Assembly (NCBI RefSeq): GCF_000585375.1
Contig: NZ_KK073874.1
Coordinates: 8,157,913 to 8,221,912, forward strand
Length of the DNA stretch: 64,000 bases
Direction of reading: 5' to 3'
From: Cryptosporangium arvum DSM 44712
Lineage (GTDB): Bacteria > Actinomycetota > Actinomycetes > Mycobacteriales > Cryptosporangiaceae
The translations under genes and the position numbers were made by a program. The notes beneath the pieces were generated by a model. The model did not search any database, was not told the DNA's origin, and was given only the letters and a program-made list of their open reading frames with translations. Numbering within the stretch: position 1 is the stretch's first letter; each line of letters opens with the position of its first letter. Of the stretch, positions 16,905 to 27,400 are shown one piece after another.

Positions 16905-19043
16905 TCAGGCGACGCGGGGCGCGTCCAACAGGTCGGTGAACTCGGACGCCGGCACCGGGACGCCGAGCGAGGCGTACGCGGCGCCGTAGTCACGCAGAGC
17001 GGTCCGTGACACGCCCCCGGCGATCACCGCCCGGAGCCCCAGCGAACCGGCGAACCCGAGCAGCGCGTGGACGAGGGCCGGGTCGCCGCCCACCGTCCGG
17101 TGCAGGGTGAGCGTGCGCAGCGGCAGCGCGCGCAGCCGCCGGAGGTCCACCGCACCGGCGCCGAAGTCCGCAACGCCGAGGCCGACGCCCAGGTCGGCGA
17201 GCCCACGCAGCGGACGCTCGACCGCGGCGACGTCGACGCTCAACGCGGCCTGCGGTATCGCGAGTTCGAGCGCCTCCGGCCGGAGTCCGCCGAGACACTT
17301 CACGACGGCACCGACCACCGACGGATCCGCGACGCACGCCGCGCACACCGGCACGGTCACGGTGAGATCCCGCCAGCGGTGGGCGTCCGCGCACGCGAAC
17401 GCCAGCAGGCGCCGGTCGAGGGCGGTGAGCACACCGGCCGCGACCGCGGCGTCCGCGAACTCGTCCCGGTCCAGCAGGCCACGGCGCGGATGGCGCCACC
17501 GCAGCGTGGCTTCGGCCCCCACCACCCGCCCCGTCGCCAGCTCGACGATCGGGCGGTAGGCCACCTCGAAGTCGTCGGCCACCCGTAGTTCCTCTTCGAG
17601 GCGGAAGCGGTCGAGCGCGTGCTGGGCGAGTTCCCGGTCGGCGATCCGGTACCGGTTCTTGCCCTCCTGTTTCGCCCGGTAGAGGGCCAGGTCGGCGTCC
17701 CGGAGCACCGCATCGGGCGGACCGTTCGCCACCCCGACGCTCACCCGCAGCTCGACGGTCGACTCCCCGATCGTCACCGGACCCGCGACCCGGTCGAGGA
17801 TCCGCCGGGCGACGGCCTCACCGTCCCCGTCGGGCACCAGGACCGCGAACTCGTCGCCGCCCATCCGGGCCACGGTGTCCCCGTTCCCGGCCGCGGCCCG
17901 GAGCCGCCGGGCCACCGCCACGAGCAACTGGTCGCCGACGGCGTGCCCGCGCGAGTCGTTCACCGCCTTGAAGCCGTCCAGGTCGATCAGCAGCACCGTG
18001 GGAGCGTCCAGGACCGCCAGCCGCTCGGCGAACAGCGACCGGTTCGCCAGCCCGGTCAGCGGATCGTGGAACGCCTGGTAAGCGAGCTTCGCGCGCTGGC
18101 GGGTCAGCTCGCCGGCCAGCCGGGCGTTCCGCTTCAGCGACAGGAACTGCCGGGTCAGCACCGCGACGGCCAGCACGAACAGCATCCCGACCAGCACCAG
18201 GTTGACCCGCCGCACCAGGGCCTGGTGCACCGCCGCGATCAGCGCCAGACCGAGCAGCCCCAGGTAGGGCAGCGCCTGGGCGAGCGTCGACGGATAGTCC
18301 CAGGACGTCCGGCGCACGAACATCGGCATCGGCAGCAGAGCCGCCCGGCCGATCAGCACGGTGCCGAGCAGCAGCGCTCCGCCGGCCACCCGCTCCGGGG
18401 CCGGGTCCCCGGCCAGCGCCGCGAAGCCCGCCGCGACGGCACCGCACGACATCACCGCGATCCCGCCGGCGAACGACCCGAGCGACGTCGGGCCGTTCTG
18501 CGAGCGGCCCAGCAGCATCGGCAGCGCCGCCGACAGGAGCACGAGCAGCGACCCGGACAGTGTGATCAGCGCCAGCGCTCCGGGAGCGTCCACATCGACC
18601 CGTGGATCGACGCCGAACAGCGCCGTCCACGCCAGGCTGGCCAGCGACAGCCCGACCGCGGCGCCGTCGATGAGCATCCGCGTCGCCGAGGCCCGGGTTA
18701 GCGCCACCCCGGGAACGACCAGCAGCGTGACGACCGCGCAGGCCAGCGCACCCTGCGCCACCACGGCGAGCAACGACATCCGCATCCCGAGCGACACCCC
18801 GGCGAGCAGCCCGATCTCGTTGCACACCAGCGCGAGCGCCCACAGCCCCAGCGCCACGACGCCCAACATCCGCCAGCGACGCTGCGCGCCGGTCAGCGCA
18901 CGCGCGCGCCGGAGGAACAGGCCGGTGGCCCAGCACGTCGCGACCAGCAGCCCGGCCATCTCGACGTGCAGTGCTCCGGCGGGCAGCACCACGAGCACGA
19001 CTTGGAACGCCGCGCTCAGAATCACGAGCCAGCCGAGACGCAT
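16905..19043 (-). CDS. Membrane GGDEF protein with degenerate EAL domain
   Basis: The ATG at 19043 is preceded by GGGGGA. The 712 residues have the same layout as the paralogue at 13242-15491: multi-helix membrane region, GGDEF, then EAL. The GGDEF site is intact (MGGDEF, ~395). The EAL half has lost nearly every catalytic residue: EAT in place of EAL (~511), PVCAAC in place of the Asn motif, LAIPQA in place of LEVTET, ADFGAGA in place of DDFGTGY, and LTLHRTV in place of IKIDRSF. The fold appears kept and the frame is clean. It is probably a diguanylate cyclase with a non-catalytic, perhaps ligand-sensing, EAL domain. Confidence 0.92.
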   Translation of the reverse strand: MRLGWLVILSAAFQVVLVVLPAGALHVEMAGLLVATCWATGLFLRRARALTGAQRRWRMLGVVALGLWALALVCNEIGLLAGVSLGMRMSLLAVVAQGALACAVVTLLVVPGVALTRASATRMLIDGAAVGLSLASLAWTALFGVDPRVDVDAPGALALITLSGSLLVLLSAALPMLLGRSQNGPTSLGSFAGGIAVMSCGAVAAGFAALAGDPAPERVAGGALLLGTVLIGRAALLPMPMFVRRTSWDYPSTLAQALPYLGLLGLALIAAVHQALVRRVNLVLVGMLFVLAVAVLTRQFLSLKRNARLAGELTRQRAKLAYQAFHDPLTGLANRSLFAERLAVLDAPTVLLIDLDGFKAVNDSRGHAVGDQLLVAVARRLRAAAGNGDTVARMGGDEFAVLVPDGDGEAVARRILDRVAGPVTIGESTVELRVSVGVANGPPDAVLRDADLALYRAKQEGKNRYRIADRELAQHALDRFRLEEELRVADDFEVAYRPIVELATGRVVGAEATLRWRHPRRGLLDRDEFADAAVAAGVLTALDRRLLAFACADAHRWRDLTVTVPVCAACVADPSVVGAVVKCLGGLRPEALELAIPQAALSVDVAAVERPLRGLADLGVGLGVADFGAGAVDLRRLRALPLRTLTLHRTVGGDPALVHALLGFAGSLGLRAVIAGGVSRTALRDYGAAYASLGVPVPASEFTDLLDAPRVA

Positions 19044-19218
19044 ACGGTCCCCCGTCCTCCGCGCGCCGACCGGGGTGGCGTTCCCGGGCAGGCGTCCGAT
19101 GACGATCGAAAAGCGACTGTATGACCGATGAGCCCCGCGTAACACCCCGTTCACGGGAGTTCACAGAAGGACACCTTCGCTCAGCTAGGGATTCACGCGA
19201 ACACTGTGACGCACATCG

Positions 19219-19250
19219 CAAAAAGCCCCGCGGGCCGAAGCCCACGGGGC
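19219..19250 (-). terminator. Rho-independent terminator of the cupin gene
   Basis: On the minus strand the hairpin GCCCCGTGGGC / GCCCGCGGGGC has a four-base TTCG loop and is followed by TTTTT. It begins 15 bases after the cupin stop codon. Confidence 0.88.
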
Positions 19251-19264
19251 GGAACGAGCGCACG

Positions 19265-19657
19265 TCATGACTGCGGCGGTTCGTCCTTGCCGGCCTCTTC
19301 GAGGCGGTCGGCCTCTTCCTTGGTCTTGTGGACGGCACCGTCGGCGTGGTCCGGCGGCCCGTAGATCGTGTAGAGCACCAGCGGGTTGGGGCCGGTGTTC
19401 ACGAAGTTGTGCTTCCGGCCGGCCGGTACGACGACCAGATCACCCTGGGCGACCTTCCGGGTCTGCCCGGAGACGCGCGCCTCGCCGACGCCGCTGACGA
19501 ACGTCAGGATCTGGTCGTTCTCCTCGTGGACCTCCTCCCCGATCTCCCCGCCGGGCGGAATGGTCATGATGACGAGCTGAGTGTGTTCCCCGGTCCAGAG
19601 CACGCGGCGAAAATCCGGGCTCTTCTCGGCTTCGGTGGCGATCGTGAAGTGCTCCAT
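19265..19657 (-). CDS. Cupin-domain protein
   Basis: The 130-residue protein is one cupin barrel. It has a motif-1-like segment around GGEIGEEVHEENDQ and a motif-2-like segment PAGRKHNFVNTG, giving possible metal ligands His and Glu plus a late His. The tail is charged and probably disordered. It ends in a strong terminator and is divergent from an aldehyde dehydrogenase 121 bases away. This is a small metal-dependent enzyme or sugar/acid-binding protein; the substrate cannot be told. Confidence 0.85.
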   Translation of the reverse strand: MEHFTIATEAEKSPDFRRVLWTGEHTQLVIMTIPPGGEIGEEVHEENDQILTFVSGVGEARVSGQTRKVAQGDLVVVPAGRKHNFVNTGPNPLVLYTIYGPPDHADGAVHKTKEEADRLEEAGKDEPPQS

Positions 19658-19778
19658 GCGCGAGGGCTTCCCAGGAAGAGCGTCGGTTACACCGAGTGGA
19701 ACGAGTCGCGTGACAACTCCGTTGGCAAGGCATTACATCTGTTCACACGCGTTGAGCCCGTCAAAGGAGATGGCCACC

Positions 19779-21239
19779 ATGGGTCTGCTGGACAGTTCGG
19801 TCTGGGAAGGCAAGATCTACCTCGACGGCTGGACGGCCGGCGGAGCGGAGCCGGTGCCCGCGGTCGAACCCGCCACCGGCAAGGAGCTGGCGCTCGTGGG
19901 GCGCGCCTCGGTGGAGGACGTCCGCCGCGCGGCCGCCCGCGCGGTGGAGGCGCAGAAGGACTGGGCCGCCCGGCCCTACACCGAGCGCGCCGCCGTGCTG
20001 CGCAAGGCCGGTGACCTGTTCACGCAGAACGCCGAGGAGATCTCCGGCTGGCTCGTCCGCGAGGGCGGCGCGATCCCCGGGCGCGCCGGGTTCGAGATCG
20101 ACACCGCCGCTCAGGAGTGTTACGAGGCGGCGGCGCTGGCGTCCGCGCCGTACGGCGAGATGCTGCGCTCCGCGCTCCCCCGCTACAGCCTGGCCCGGCA
20201 GCTGCCGGTCGGCGTCGTCGGCGTGATCGCGCCGTTCAACGTGCCGGTGATCCTCGGGATCCGGGCGATCGCCCCGGCGCTGGCGCTGGGCAACGCGGTC
20301 GTGTTCAAGCCGGACCCCCGCACCGCGATCTGTGGTGGCGTCAGCATCACCCGGGTGCTCGAGGAGGCCGGTCTGCCGGCCGGGCTGTTCTCCTACCTGC
20401 CCGGCGGCGTCGACGTCGGCGAGGCCGTGATCACCGACCCGGCGACCAGGGTGATCGCGTTCACCGGGTCGACGAAGGCCGGGCGGCGCATCGGCGAGCT
20501 GGCCGGCAAACACCTCAAGCGCACGCACCTGGAGCTCGGCGGCAACTCGGCGCTGATCGTGCTCGACGACGTCGACCCGGCCGAGGTCGTGTCGGCGGCG
20601 GCCTGGGGGTCGTTCTTCAACCAGGGCCAGGTCTGCATGACGACCGGGCGGCACCTGGTCGCGGCCGCGGTCGCCGACGACTACATCGCCGCGCTCGCCG
20701 AGCGGGCCGACCACCTGCCGGTCGGCGACCCGGCCATCGAGCAGGTCGCGCTCGGCCCGGTCATCGACGCCCAGCAGCGCGACAACATCCACGCGCGGGT
20801 GACCGCCAGCGTCGAGCAGGGTGCGCGCCTGGCCGCCGGTGGCACCTACGAGGGCCTGTTCTACCGGCCGACCGTGCTCGCCGACATCCCCGTGACCGCA
20901 CCCGGCTGGGCCGAGGAGATCTTCGGCCCGGTGGCCCCGATCCGCCGGTTCTCCAGCGTCGACGAGGCGATCGCGCTGGCCGCGGACTCCGAGTACGGGC
21001 TCTCCCTCGGCATCATGACGCGCGACGTGGCGCGGGCCCTGGACATCGCCGCCCAGATCCCGTCGGGTGCCGTGCACATCAACGACCAGACCGTCAACGA
21101 CGAGGCGACGATCCCGTTCGGGGGCGTCGGCGCGTCCGGAACCGGCTCCCGTCACGGCGGTACAAGCGCCAACCTGGAGGCGTTCACCGAAACGCAGTGG
21201 GTGACGCTGCGATCGACGCCGGCCCAATATCCATTCTGA
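19779..21239 (+). CDS. NAD(P)+-dependent aldehyde dehydrogenase, benzaldehyde-dehydrogenase-like
   Basis: Two in-frame ATGs occur. The second (19779) is chosen because AAAGGAG sits 10 bases before it and touches the first. The 486 residues span the whole ALDH fold: cofactor-binding segment (APFNVPV), FTGSTKAG, general-base Glu in LELGGNS (~251), catalytic Cys286 in NQGQVCMT and EEIFGPVAP. The N-terminus (MGLLDSSVWEGKIYLDGW) resembles benzaldehyde dehydrogenases. It oxidises aldehydes to acids in the cytoplasm. The exact substrate is inferred only from resemblance. Confidence 0.9.
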   Translation: MGLLDSSVWEGKIYLDGWTAGGAEPVPAVEPATGKELALVGRASVEDVRRAAARAVEAQKDWAARPYTERAAVLRKAGDLFTQNAEEISGWLVREGGAIPGRAGFEIDTAAQECYEAAALASAPYGEMLRSALPRYSLARQLPVGVVGVIAPFNVPVILGIRAIAPALALGNAVVFKPDPRTAICGGVSITRVLEEAGLPAGLFSYLPGGVDVGEAVITDPATRVIAFTGSTKAGRRIGELAGKHLKRTHLELGGNSALIVLDDVDPAEVVSAAAWGSFFNQGQVCMTTGRHLVAAAVADDYIAALAERADHLPVGDPAIEQVALGPVIDAQQRDNIHARVTASVEQGARLAAGGTYEGLFYRPTVLADIPVTAPGWAEEIFGPVAPIRRFSSVDEAIALAADSEYGLSLGIMTRDVARALDIAAQIPSGAVHINDQTVNDEATIPFGGVGASGTGSRHGGTSANLEAFTETQWVTLRSTPAQYPF

Positions 21240-21275
21240 CCCTACTCGCGGGTAATCCATGGCAGGGTAGCCCGC

Positions 21276-22628
21276 GTGAACGTTCAGCGGCGTCTGCTGG
21301 CCGGCTGGGGCGCAACCGCCCCGACGGCCGCGGACGTGACGTCTCCGACCTCGATCGACGAGGTCGTCAAAGCGGTGGGGGACGCGCCGACCCGGGGCGT
21401 CCTGCCCCGCGGGCTGGGCCGCAGCTACGGTGACGCCGCCCAGAACGCCGGCGGGCTGGTCGTCGACCTCACCCGCTGCACGCGGGTACGCCGTTTCGAC
21501 GTCGAGGCCGGCGTCATCGAGGTCGAGGCCGGCCTGAGCCTGCACACGCTGATGCGTCAGGTGCTGCCGTTCGGCTGGTTCGTGCCGGTCACGCCGGGAA
21601 CCCGGTACGTCACCGTCGGCGGTGCGATCGCCGCGGACATCCACGGCAAGAACCACCACGTCGAAGGTTCGTTCACCCAGCACGTCCGCGGTCTCGACCT
21701 CCTGCTCGCCTCCGGCGCGGTGGTCTCCCTGACCCCGGCCGACGACGCCTTCCGGGCCACCGCCGGGGGCATGGGCCTCACCGGCATCGTGACCGCGGCC
21801 ACGATCCAGCTGCTGCCGGTCGAGACCAGCCTCATGTCGGTCGACACCGAACGCGCCTCCGACCTCGACGCGCTGCTGGCCCGCCTGGACGCCACCGACG
21901 ACGCCTACCGCTACTCGGTCGCCTGGATCGACCTGCTCGCCCGCGGCCCCCGCATGGGCCGCTCGGTGATCACCCGCGGCGACCACGCGACCCGTTCCCA
22001 GCTGCCGAAACGCAAGCGCGCGGAACCGTTCGCGTTCGGACCGCACCCGCTGGCGTCGGTGCCGCCGGGCGTCGTCCCGCCAGGGCTGTTGAACAAGGCG
22101 ACGGTGGCCGCGTTCAACGAGCTCTGGTACCGCAAGGCCCCGGCGTTCCGGCAGCACCAACTGCAGTCGATCGCCGCGTTCTTCCACCCGCTCGACATGC
22201 TCGAACGCTGGAACCGCATTTACGGCCGCCCCGGTCTGGTGCAGTACCAGTTCGTCGTCCCGTACGGCGCCGAAGACGTCGTGCGCACCGCCGTCGACCG
22301 GCTGAGCGCCGCCGGCTCGCCCGCGTTCCTCGCGGTGCTGAAGCGGTTCGGCGCCGGCAGCCCCGGCATGCTGTCGTTCCCCACCCCGGGCTGGACGCTC
22401 GCGCTCGACCTGCCGACGAACATGTCCGGCCTGCCGCGTCTGCTCGACGAACTGGACGAACTCGTCGTCGGCGCCGGTGGCCGGATCTACCTGGCGAAGG
22501 ACTCGCGGCTCCGGCCGGAACTGCTCCCCGCGATGTACCCGCGGCTGGACGAGTGGCGGGCCGCCCGGTCCGCGCTCGACCCCGCCGGGGTGTTCGCGTC
22601 CGATCTGTCGAGGAGGTTGGGCCTGTGA
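21276..22628 (+). CDS. dprE1: Decaprenylphosphoryl-beta-D-ribose 2-oxidase
   Basis: The 450-residue FAD-dependent oxidoreductase opens with a VAO-type FAD domain ([28 protein letters not shown]) and ends with [11 protein letters not shown]...[11 protein letters not shown], both characteristic of DprE1. It oxidises decaprenylphosphoryl ribose to the 2-keto intermediate on the way to decaprenylphosphoryl arabinose, the donor for cell-wall arabinan. The position of mycobacterial Cys387, the benzothiazinone target, is Ala376 here (GWTLALD). It overlaps the dprE2 start (GTGA). Confidence 0.93.
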   Translation: MNVQRRLLAGWGATAPTAADVTSPTSIDEVVKAVGDAPTRGVLPRGLGRSYGDAAQNAGGLVVDLTRCTRVRRFDVEAGVIEVEAGLSLHTLMRQVLPFGWFVPVTPGTRYVTVGGAIAADIHGKNHHVEGSFTQHVRGLDLLLASGAVVSLTPADDAFRATAGGMGLTGIVTAATIQLLPVETSLMSVDTERASDLDALLARLDATDDAYRYSVAWIDLLARGPRMGRSVITRGDHATRSQLPKRKRAEPFAFGPHPLASVPPGVVPPGLLNKATVAAFNELWYRKAPAFRQHQLQSIAAFFHPLDMLERWNRIYGRPGLVQYQFVVPYGAEDVVRTAVDRLSAAGSPAFLAVLKRFGAGSPGMLSFPTPGWTLALDLPTNMSGLPRLLDELDELVVGAGGRIYLAKDSRLRPELLPAMYPRLDEWRAARSALDPAGVFASDLSRRLGL

Positions 22629-23377
22629 TCAACGCTGTGGGCTCACCGCAGTCCCTGCTGCTGCTCGGCGGTACCTCCGAGATCGGGCTGACGCTCGCTC
22701 GCACGCTGGTCGCCGACCGCTGCCGCCGGGTCGTGCTCGCCGGTCGTCCGTCCGATGCTCTCGACCGGGCCGCCGACGACCTGCGGTCGGCCGGAGCCCA
22801 GGTCGAGGTGCTCCCGTTCGAGGCGTCCGACACCGGGTCGCATCCGGCTCTGATCGAAAAAGCTTTCGTGGACGACGTCGACCTGGCCGTCGTCGCCTTC
22901 GGTGTCCTGGGGGACCAGGCCCGGGCCCAGGTCGACGCCGCCCACGCGGCGGAGATCGCCACCACGAACTACGTCGGGGCGCTGTCGGTGCTGGTGCCGG
23001 TCTCGCAGGCGATGCAGCGCCAGGGACACGGCTCGATCGTCGTGATGTCCTCGGTCGCCGGTGAGCGGCCGCGCAAGTCCAACTTCGCGTACGGCTCGTC
23101 CAAGGCCGGGCTGGACGCGTTCGCCACCGGCCTCGGTGACGTCCTGCACGGGTCCGGGGTGCACGTCATGGTCGTCCGGCCGGGGTTCGTCCGGACGAAG
23201 ATGACCGCGCACCTCGAACCGGCGCCGCTCTCCACCACCCCGGAGGAGGTCGCGGACGCGATCGTCCAGGGTCTGCGCCGCCGCCGGGAAACGATCTGGG
23301 TGCCCGGGACGATGCGGCTCGTGATGAGCGCGCTGCGTGCCGTCCCCCGGCCGATTTTCCGCAAACTCCCGATCTGA
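22625..23377 (+). CDS. dprE2: Decaprenylphosphoryl-2-keto-ribose reductase
   Basis: The GTG at 22625 overlaps the dprE1 TGA. The 250-residue short-chain dehydrogenase has a nucleotide-binding GGTSEIG, SS...YGSSK catalytic Ser/Tyr/Lys and VRPGFVRT. Length and position directly after dprE1 fit DprE2, which uses NADH to reduce the 2-keto intermediate to decaprenylphosphoryl arabinose. The C-terminal region ([12 protein letters not shown]...PRPIFRKLP) also fits the family. Confidence 0.93.
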   Translation: MINAVGSPQSLLLLGGTSEIGLTLARTLVADRCRRVVLAGRPSDALDRAADDLRSAGAQVEVLPFEASDTGSHPALIEKAFVDDVDLAVVAFGVLGDQARAQVDAAHAAEIATTNYVGALSVLVPVSQAMQRQGHGSIVVMSSVAGERPRKSNFAYGSSKAGLDAFATGLGDVLHGSGVHVMVVRPGFVRTKMTAHLEPAPLSTTPEEVADAIVQGLRRRRETIWVPGTMRLVMSALRAVPRPIFRKLPI

Positions 23378-23479
23378 ATTCTCGCGTTCCACTTACCATC
23401 GCTGAACGGCAACGTGGCCCATACGCTGCCCGAACTGACCGTTGTCACGGCAGTGCGGGCCGGCGGCGAAGGAGTTCGA

Positions 23480-24430
23480 GTGAGGGAGACGGCTACCGCT
23501 TCCGACCCGTCGCTGACGCTGCCTCGCGCTCCGGAACGCCCCGGCGCTTCGGCGCGGGGTGTGGCGTTCGTGATGTCGCTCCGCCCCCGGCAGTGGATCA
23601 AGAACGTCCTGGTGGCGGCGGCGCCGCTCGCGGCCGGGCGGCTCTGGGACGTGCCGGTGCTGCTCGACACCCTGGTGGCGCTGGGGGCGTTCGTCGCCGC
23701 GTCGGCCGGGGGTTACCTGATCAACGACGCCCGCGACGTCGAACGCGACCGGGCGCACCCGTCGAAGCGGCGGCGGCCGATCGCGCGCGGGGACGTGCCG
23801 CTGGTACTGGCCTACGTGGCCGGCGTCGTGCTGCAACTCGCGGCGATCGGCGTGCCCGCGCTCACCGGGTACGGCAACCTGGCGATCTGCGTCGGCGTGT
23901 ACGTGTCGTGCACGACGCTGTACAACAACTGGCTCAAGCACGAGCCGGTGGTGGATCTCGCGCTGGTCGCGGCCGGGTTCCTGCTGCGCTCGATGGCCGG
24001 TGGGCTCGCGGCCGGGATCCCGCTGTCGCGCTGGTTCCTGATCGTGGCGGCGTTCGGCAGCTTGTTCATGGTGGCCGGCAAGCGGTACTCCGAGATCGTG
24101 ACGGTCGGGGACGACCAGGGCACACGCCCGTCGTTGCGCGAGTACTCGGCCAGCTATCTGCGGTTCGTGTGGAGCACGTCAGCGGGCGTGGTGATCGCCG
24201 CGTACTGCTTATGGGCGTTCGAGGTCGCCGACGAACGAGCAGGCGAAACCACGGCGCCGTGGACGTCGCTGTCGATCGCACCGCTGGTCCTAGGCCTGTT
24301 GAAGTACGCCCGCGACGTCGATCGTGGACACACCGGGGAGCCGGAGGAAATCGTGTTACGGGACAAGGTGCTGCTCGCGCTCGGCGGGGCGTGGCTGGTG
24401 CTGTTCGGTCTGGGCGTGCTCCATGTCTGA
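23480..24430 (+). CDS. ubiA: Decaprenyl-phosphate phosphoribosyltransferase, UbiA family
   Basis: GTG at 23480 with AAGGAG five bases upstream is chosen over an upstream GTG at 23414. The 316-residue protein has about nine membrane helices. Its Asp-rich motifs are NDARDVERD...HPSKRRRPIA and the later YNNWLKHEPVVD, as in the UbiA homologue Rv3806c of Mycobacterium. That enzyme joins PRPP to decaprenyl phosphate, the first step of decaprenylphosphoryl arabinose synthesis. The dprE1-dprE2-ubiA order supports this assignment. The 3' end overlaps the next gene by 8 bases. Confidence 0.92.
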   Translation: MRETATASDPSLTLPRAPERPGASARGVAFVMSLRPRQWIKNVLVAAAPLAAGRLWDVPVLLDTLVALGAFVAASAGGYLINDARDVERDRAHPSKRRRPIARGDVPLVLAYVAGVVLQLAAIGVPALTGYGNLAICVGVYVSCTTLYNNWLKHEPVVDLALVAAGFLLRSMAGGLAAGIPLSRWFLIVAAFGSLFMVAGKRYSEIVTVGDDQGTRPSLREYSASYLRFVWSTSAGVVIAAYCLWAFEVADERAGETTAPWTSLSIAPLVLGLLKYARDVDRGHTGEPEEIVLRDKVLLALGGAWLVLFGLGVLHV

Positions 24431-27400
24431 CCCCACTTCCCCGGGTACCAACCGCCCCGACGTGGGACGCGGCGACACGGGGCACGACGACACGGGGCGC
24501 GGTGAGCCTGGGCGCGGAGAGCCTGGGCGCGGAGAGCCTGGGCGCGGTGGCCCTGACCGTGGCGAGTTCGGCCGGGACGAATTCGGCCGCGGAGAGCCCG
24601 GGGGTGGTGTGCCCAGGGCCGGTGTGCCCGGGGGCGGCGTACTCGGGGGCGGAGAGGTTGGCCGCGGCGAGGCCGGTCGGGACGGGCTTGGGGGGCGTGA
24701 GCTCGGGGGTGCCGGCTCTGGCGGTGGGGCGGGGCCGTCGGACGGTGAGTGGTGGGGGCCGCGGGAGGAGCCGAGTTGGGCGGCGGCGGAGCGGGCGCGG
24801 TACGCGCAGGGTCCGCCGATCAGTCAGCCGTCGGCGGATCCGTGGTGGGAGACTCCCGCGGGCAGCTGGGCCGACACCAACGCGCTCCTGAACCGGTTTT
24901 CCAACCCTTCCCCCGGTGCCGCGCCCGCTTCTGATCCCGCGCCTCCGCGCGAGGCGGTGACTCCCCGCGAGCCCGCGCCTCCGCGCGAGGCGGTGACTCC
25001 CCGCGAGCCCGCGCCCTCGCGCGAAGCGACGTCACCTCGCGATTCCGCGTTTCCGCGCGAAGCGGTGACTTCCCGCGAGCCCGCGCCTCCGCGCGGAGCG
25101 GCGCCTCCCCGTGAGCCCGCACCCCCGCGCGAGGCGATGGCTCCCCGGACGTCTGCGCCGGCTCGCGGTACGGCCGCCGCGCCCACAGCAGTGCCGCCGG
25201 TTGCGCCTAGCCAGCACCGGCCCAGCATGCCTCCGGAACCCATCCCTCCAAGCGAGTCAGCGCTCCCCCGCGAGACAGCACCCTCACACGAGACAGCAGC
25301 CCGACGCGGAACCTCCGCCCCACGCGAAACCTCCGCCCCACGGGAGACGGCAGCCCCAGGCGAGACAGCAGTCCCGCCCGAGGCAGCGCTCCCGCGTGAC
25401 GCGGCGACCACGCGTGGAGTGGCGGCTTTCCGCGAGTCCGCTCCGGCGCGGGGCACGGCGGCCGCGCCCAGGGTGGTGCCGCCCGGGTCGTACGACGAGC
25501 ACGGGGCCGCCGCGGTGCCGCCGGGCGCGACCGTGCCGCCGGGCGCGACCGTGCCGCCGGGCGCGACCGTGCCGCCGGGCGCGACCGTGCCACCGAGCGC
25601 GACCGTGCCACCGAGCGCGACCGTGCCACCGAGCGCGACCGTGCCACCGAGCGCGACCGTGCCACCGGGCGCGACCGTGCCGCCGGGGGTGACCGTGCCG
25701 CGGGAAGAGCGGCCACCGGCTCCGGCTGAGTCGGCTTCGGCGCACGAGATCGGGTTGCAGCGTGAGGCCCCGGCGCCCGAGGGTGCCGACTCCCGGGAAG
25801 CCGGGCCCGCGGCGGAGGGCGCCTCCGCATCGCGTACACATGGCAGGAATGTCAACGGGCTCTCGCACGCAAACCTACGCACACCGGAGAACGCAGCCCC
25901 ACACACCGCGCAGAACGCAGCCCCACACACAGCGGAACACCCGGCCCAGACCACAGAGGACCTGGCCGGGGCCAGCGTCGAGACCACCTCCGCGAAAAAG
26001 GACGCGGCTGAGAAGCGCACCCCCGCCGCTCCCCCGAGCAAAAAGTTCGTCGACACGGCCGCAGTGACCCTCATCGTCACCGAGTTGCTCATTCGGGCCT
26101 GGGCCGCTTGGGGCGGCTACTTCTCGCTCGACGACTTCACCTTCGCGCGTCTCGCCGCGGAGAAAGGTCTCACCTCCGACCTCCTCCTCACCCCGTACAA
26201 CTCGCACTTCATGCCCGGCGCCTATCTCATGGTCTGGGCCGAAACCACGATCGCCCCGCTCGACTACCGGCTCGTCGCCGGTGTGGCCCTGGCCGGCATG
26301 GCGATCAGCTACGTCCTGATCTGGCTCCTGATCCGCCGTCTGGCCGGCCCGAAGCTCGTCGCGCTGGTTCCGCTGGCGATCGCGCTCTTCTCGCCGATCA
26401 CCCTCCCCGCCACGCTGTGGTGGGCGGTGAGCATCAACCAGCTCGCGATGCTGATCGCGATTCCCGGCGCGCTCCTCGCCCAACTCGCGTACCTGCGCAC
26501 GGGACGTGCTCGCTACGGTGCGATCGCGGTCGTCACCGCGGCCCTCGCTCTCCCGTTCTACGAAAAAGCCGCGCTCGTCGTCCCCCTGATTTTCATTTTT
26601 TCTGTCGTTCTGCAGCCGCAGACGGACCTTCCCGACCGCATCAAGGCCGCGGTGCTCCGCTTCAAGTACCAGTGGGGCGCGTTCGTGGTCGTCGGCGCGA
26701 CCTACGCGGGCATCTACCTCACCCGGCCGCTCGACGAGCGTTCCGAGTCCGCGGTGGACCTCGGTGGGCTGCTCGGCAACGCGGCGACGAACTCGGTGCC
26801 GTCCGGTCTGCTCGGTGGCCCGTGGTCGTGGAAGGCCATCGGCGCGGTCGACGCCAGCGCGAACCCGCCGGTGGCTCTGCGCGTCGTGGCGGTCGTGATC
26901 ATCCTCGCGGTGGTCGCGCTGACCGTGTACCGCCGGCCGCTCGCCTACCAGGCCTGGGTGTTCTTCGGCGGCACGCTGCTGTTCGACGTGCTGGTGCTGG
27001 CGGTCGGACGCCTCCAGCTCGGTTCCGGCGCGGCGATGGAGTACCGGTACTTCACCGACCTGGTGCCGATCGCCGCGGTCGCGCTCACGTTGGCGCTGCT
27101 CGGCCCGCCCGCGTGGGCCGCCACCTGGCCCCAGCGCACGGGCATCGAGTGGCCGCCGGTGATCGGTGGCACCCGGGTCGCGTTCGCGAACGCCAACGCG
27201 CTCGTGCTGCCGCTCGTCGTCGCGCTGTTCGTGAGCAGCCTGGTGTCCACTGTGAAGTACAGCAACCGCTGGCACGACAACCCGGCCAAGGACTACGTGG
27301 CGACCGCAGAGAAGTCGATCAACGCGATGGGCCGCGAGGTCGACCTGTTCGACGGTGCCGTGCCGGAGAAGGTCGCCTGGGGTGTGCTCAACCCGACGAA

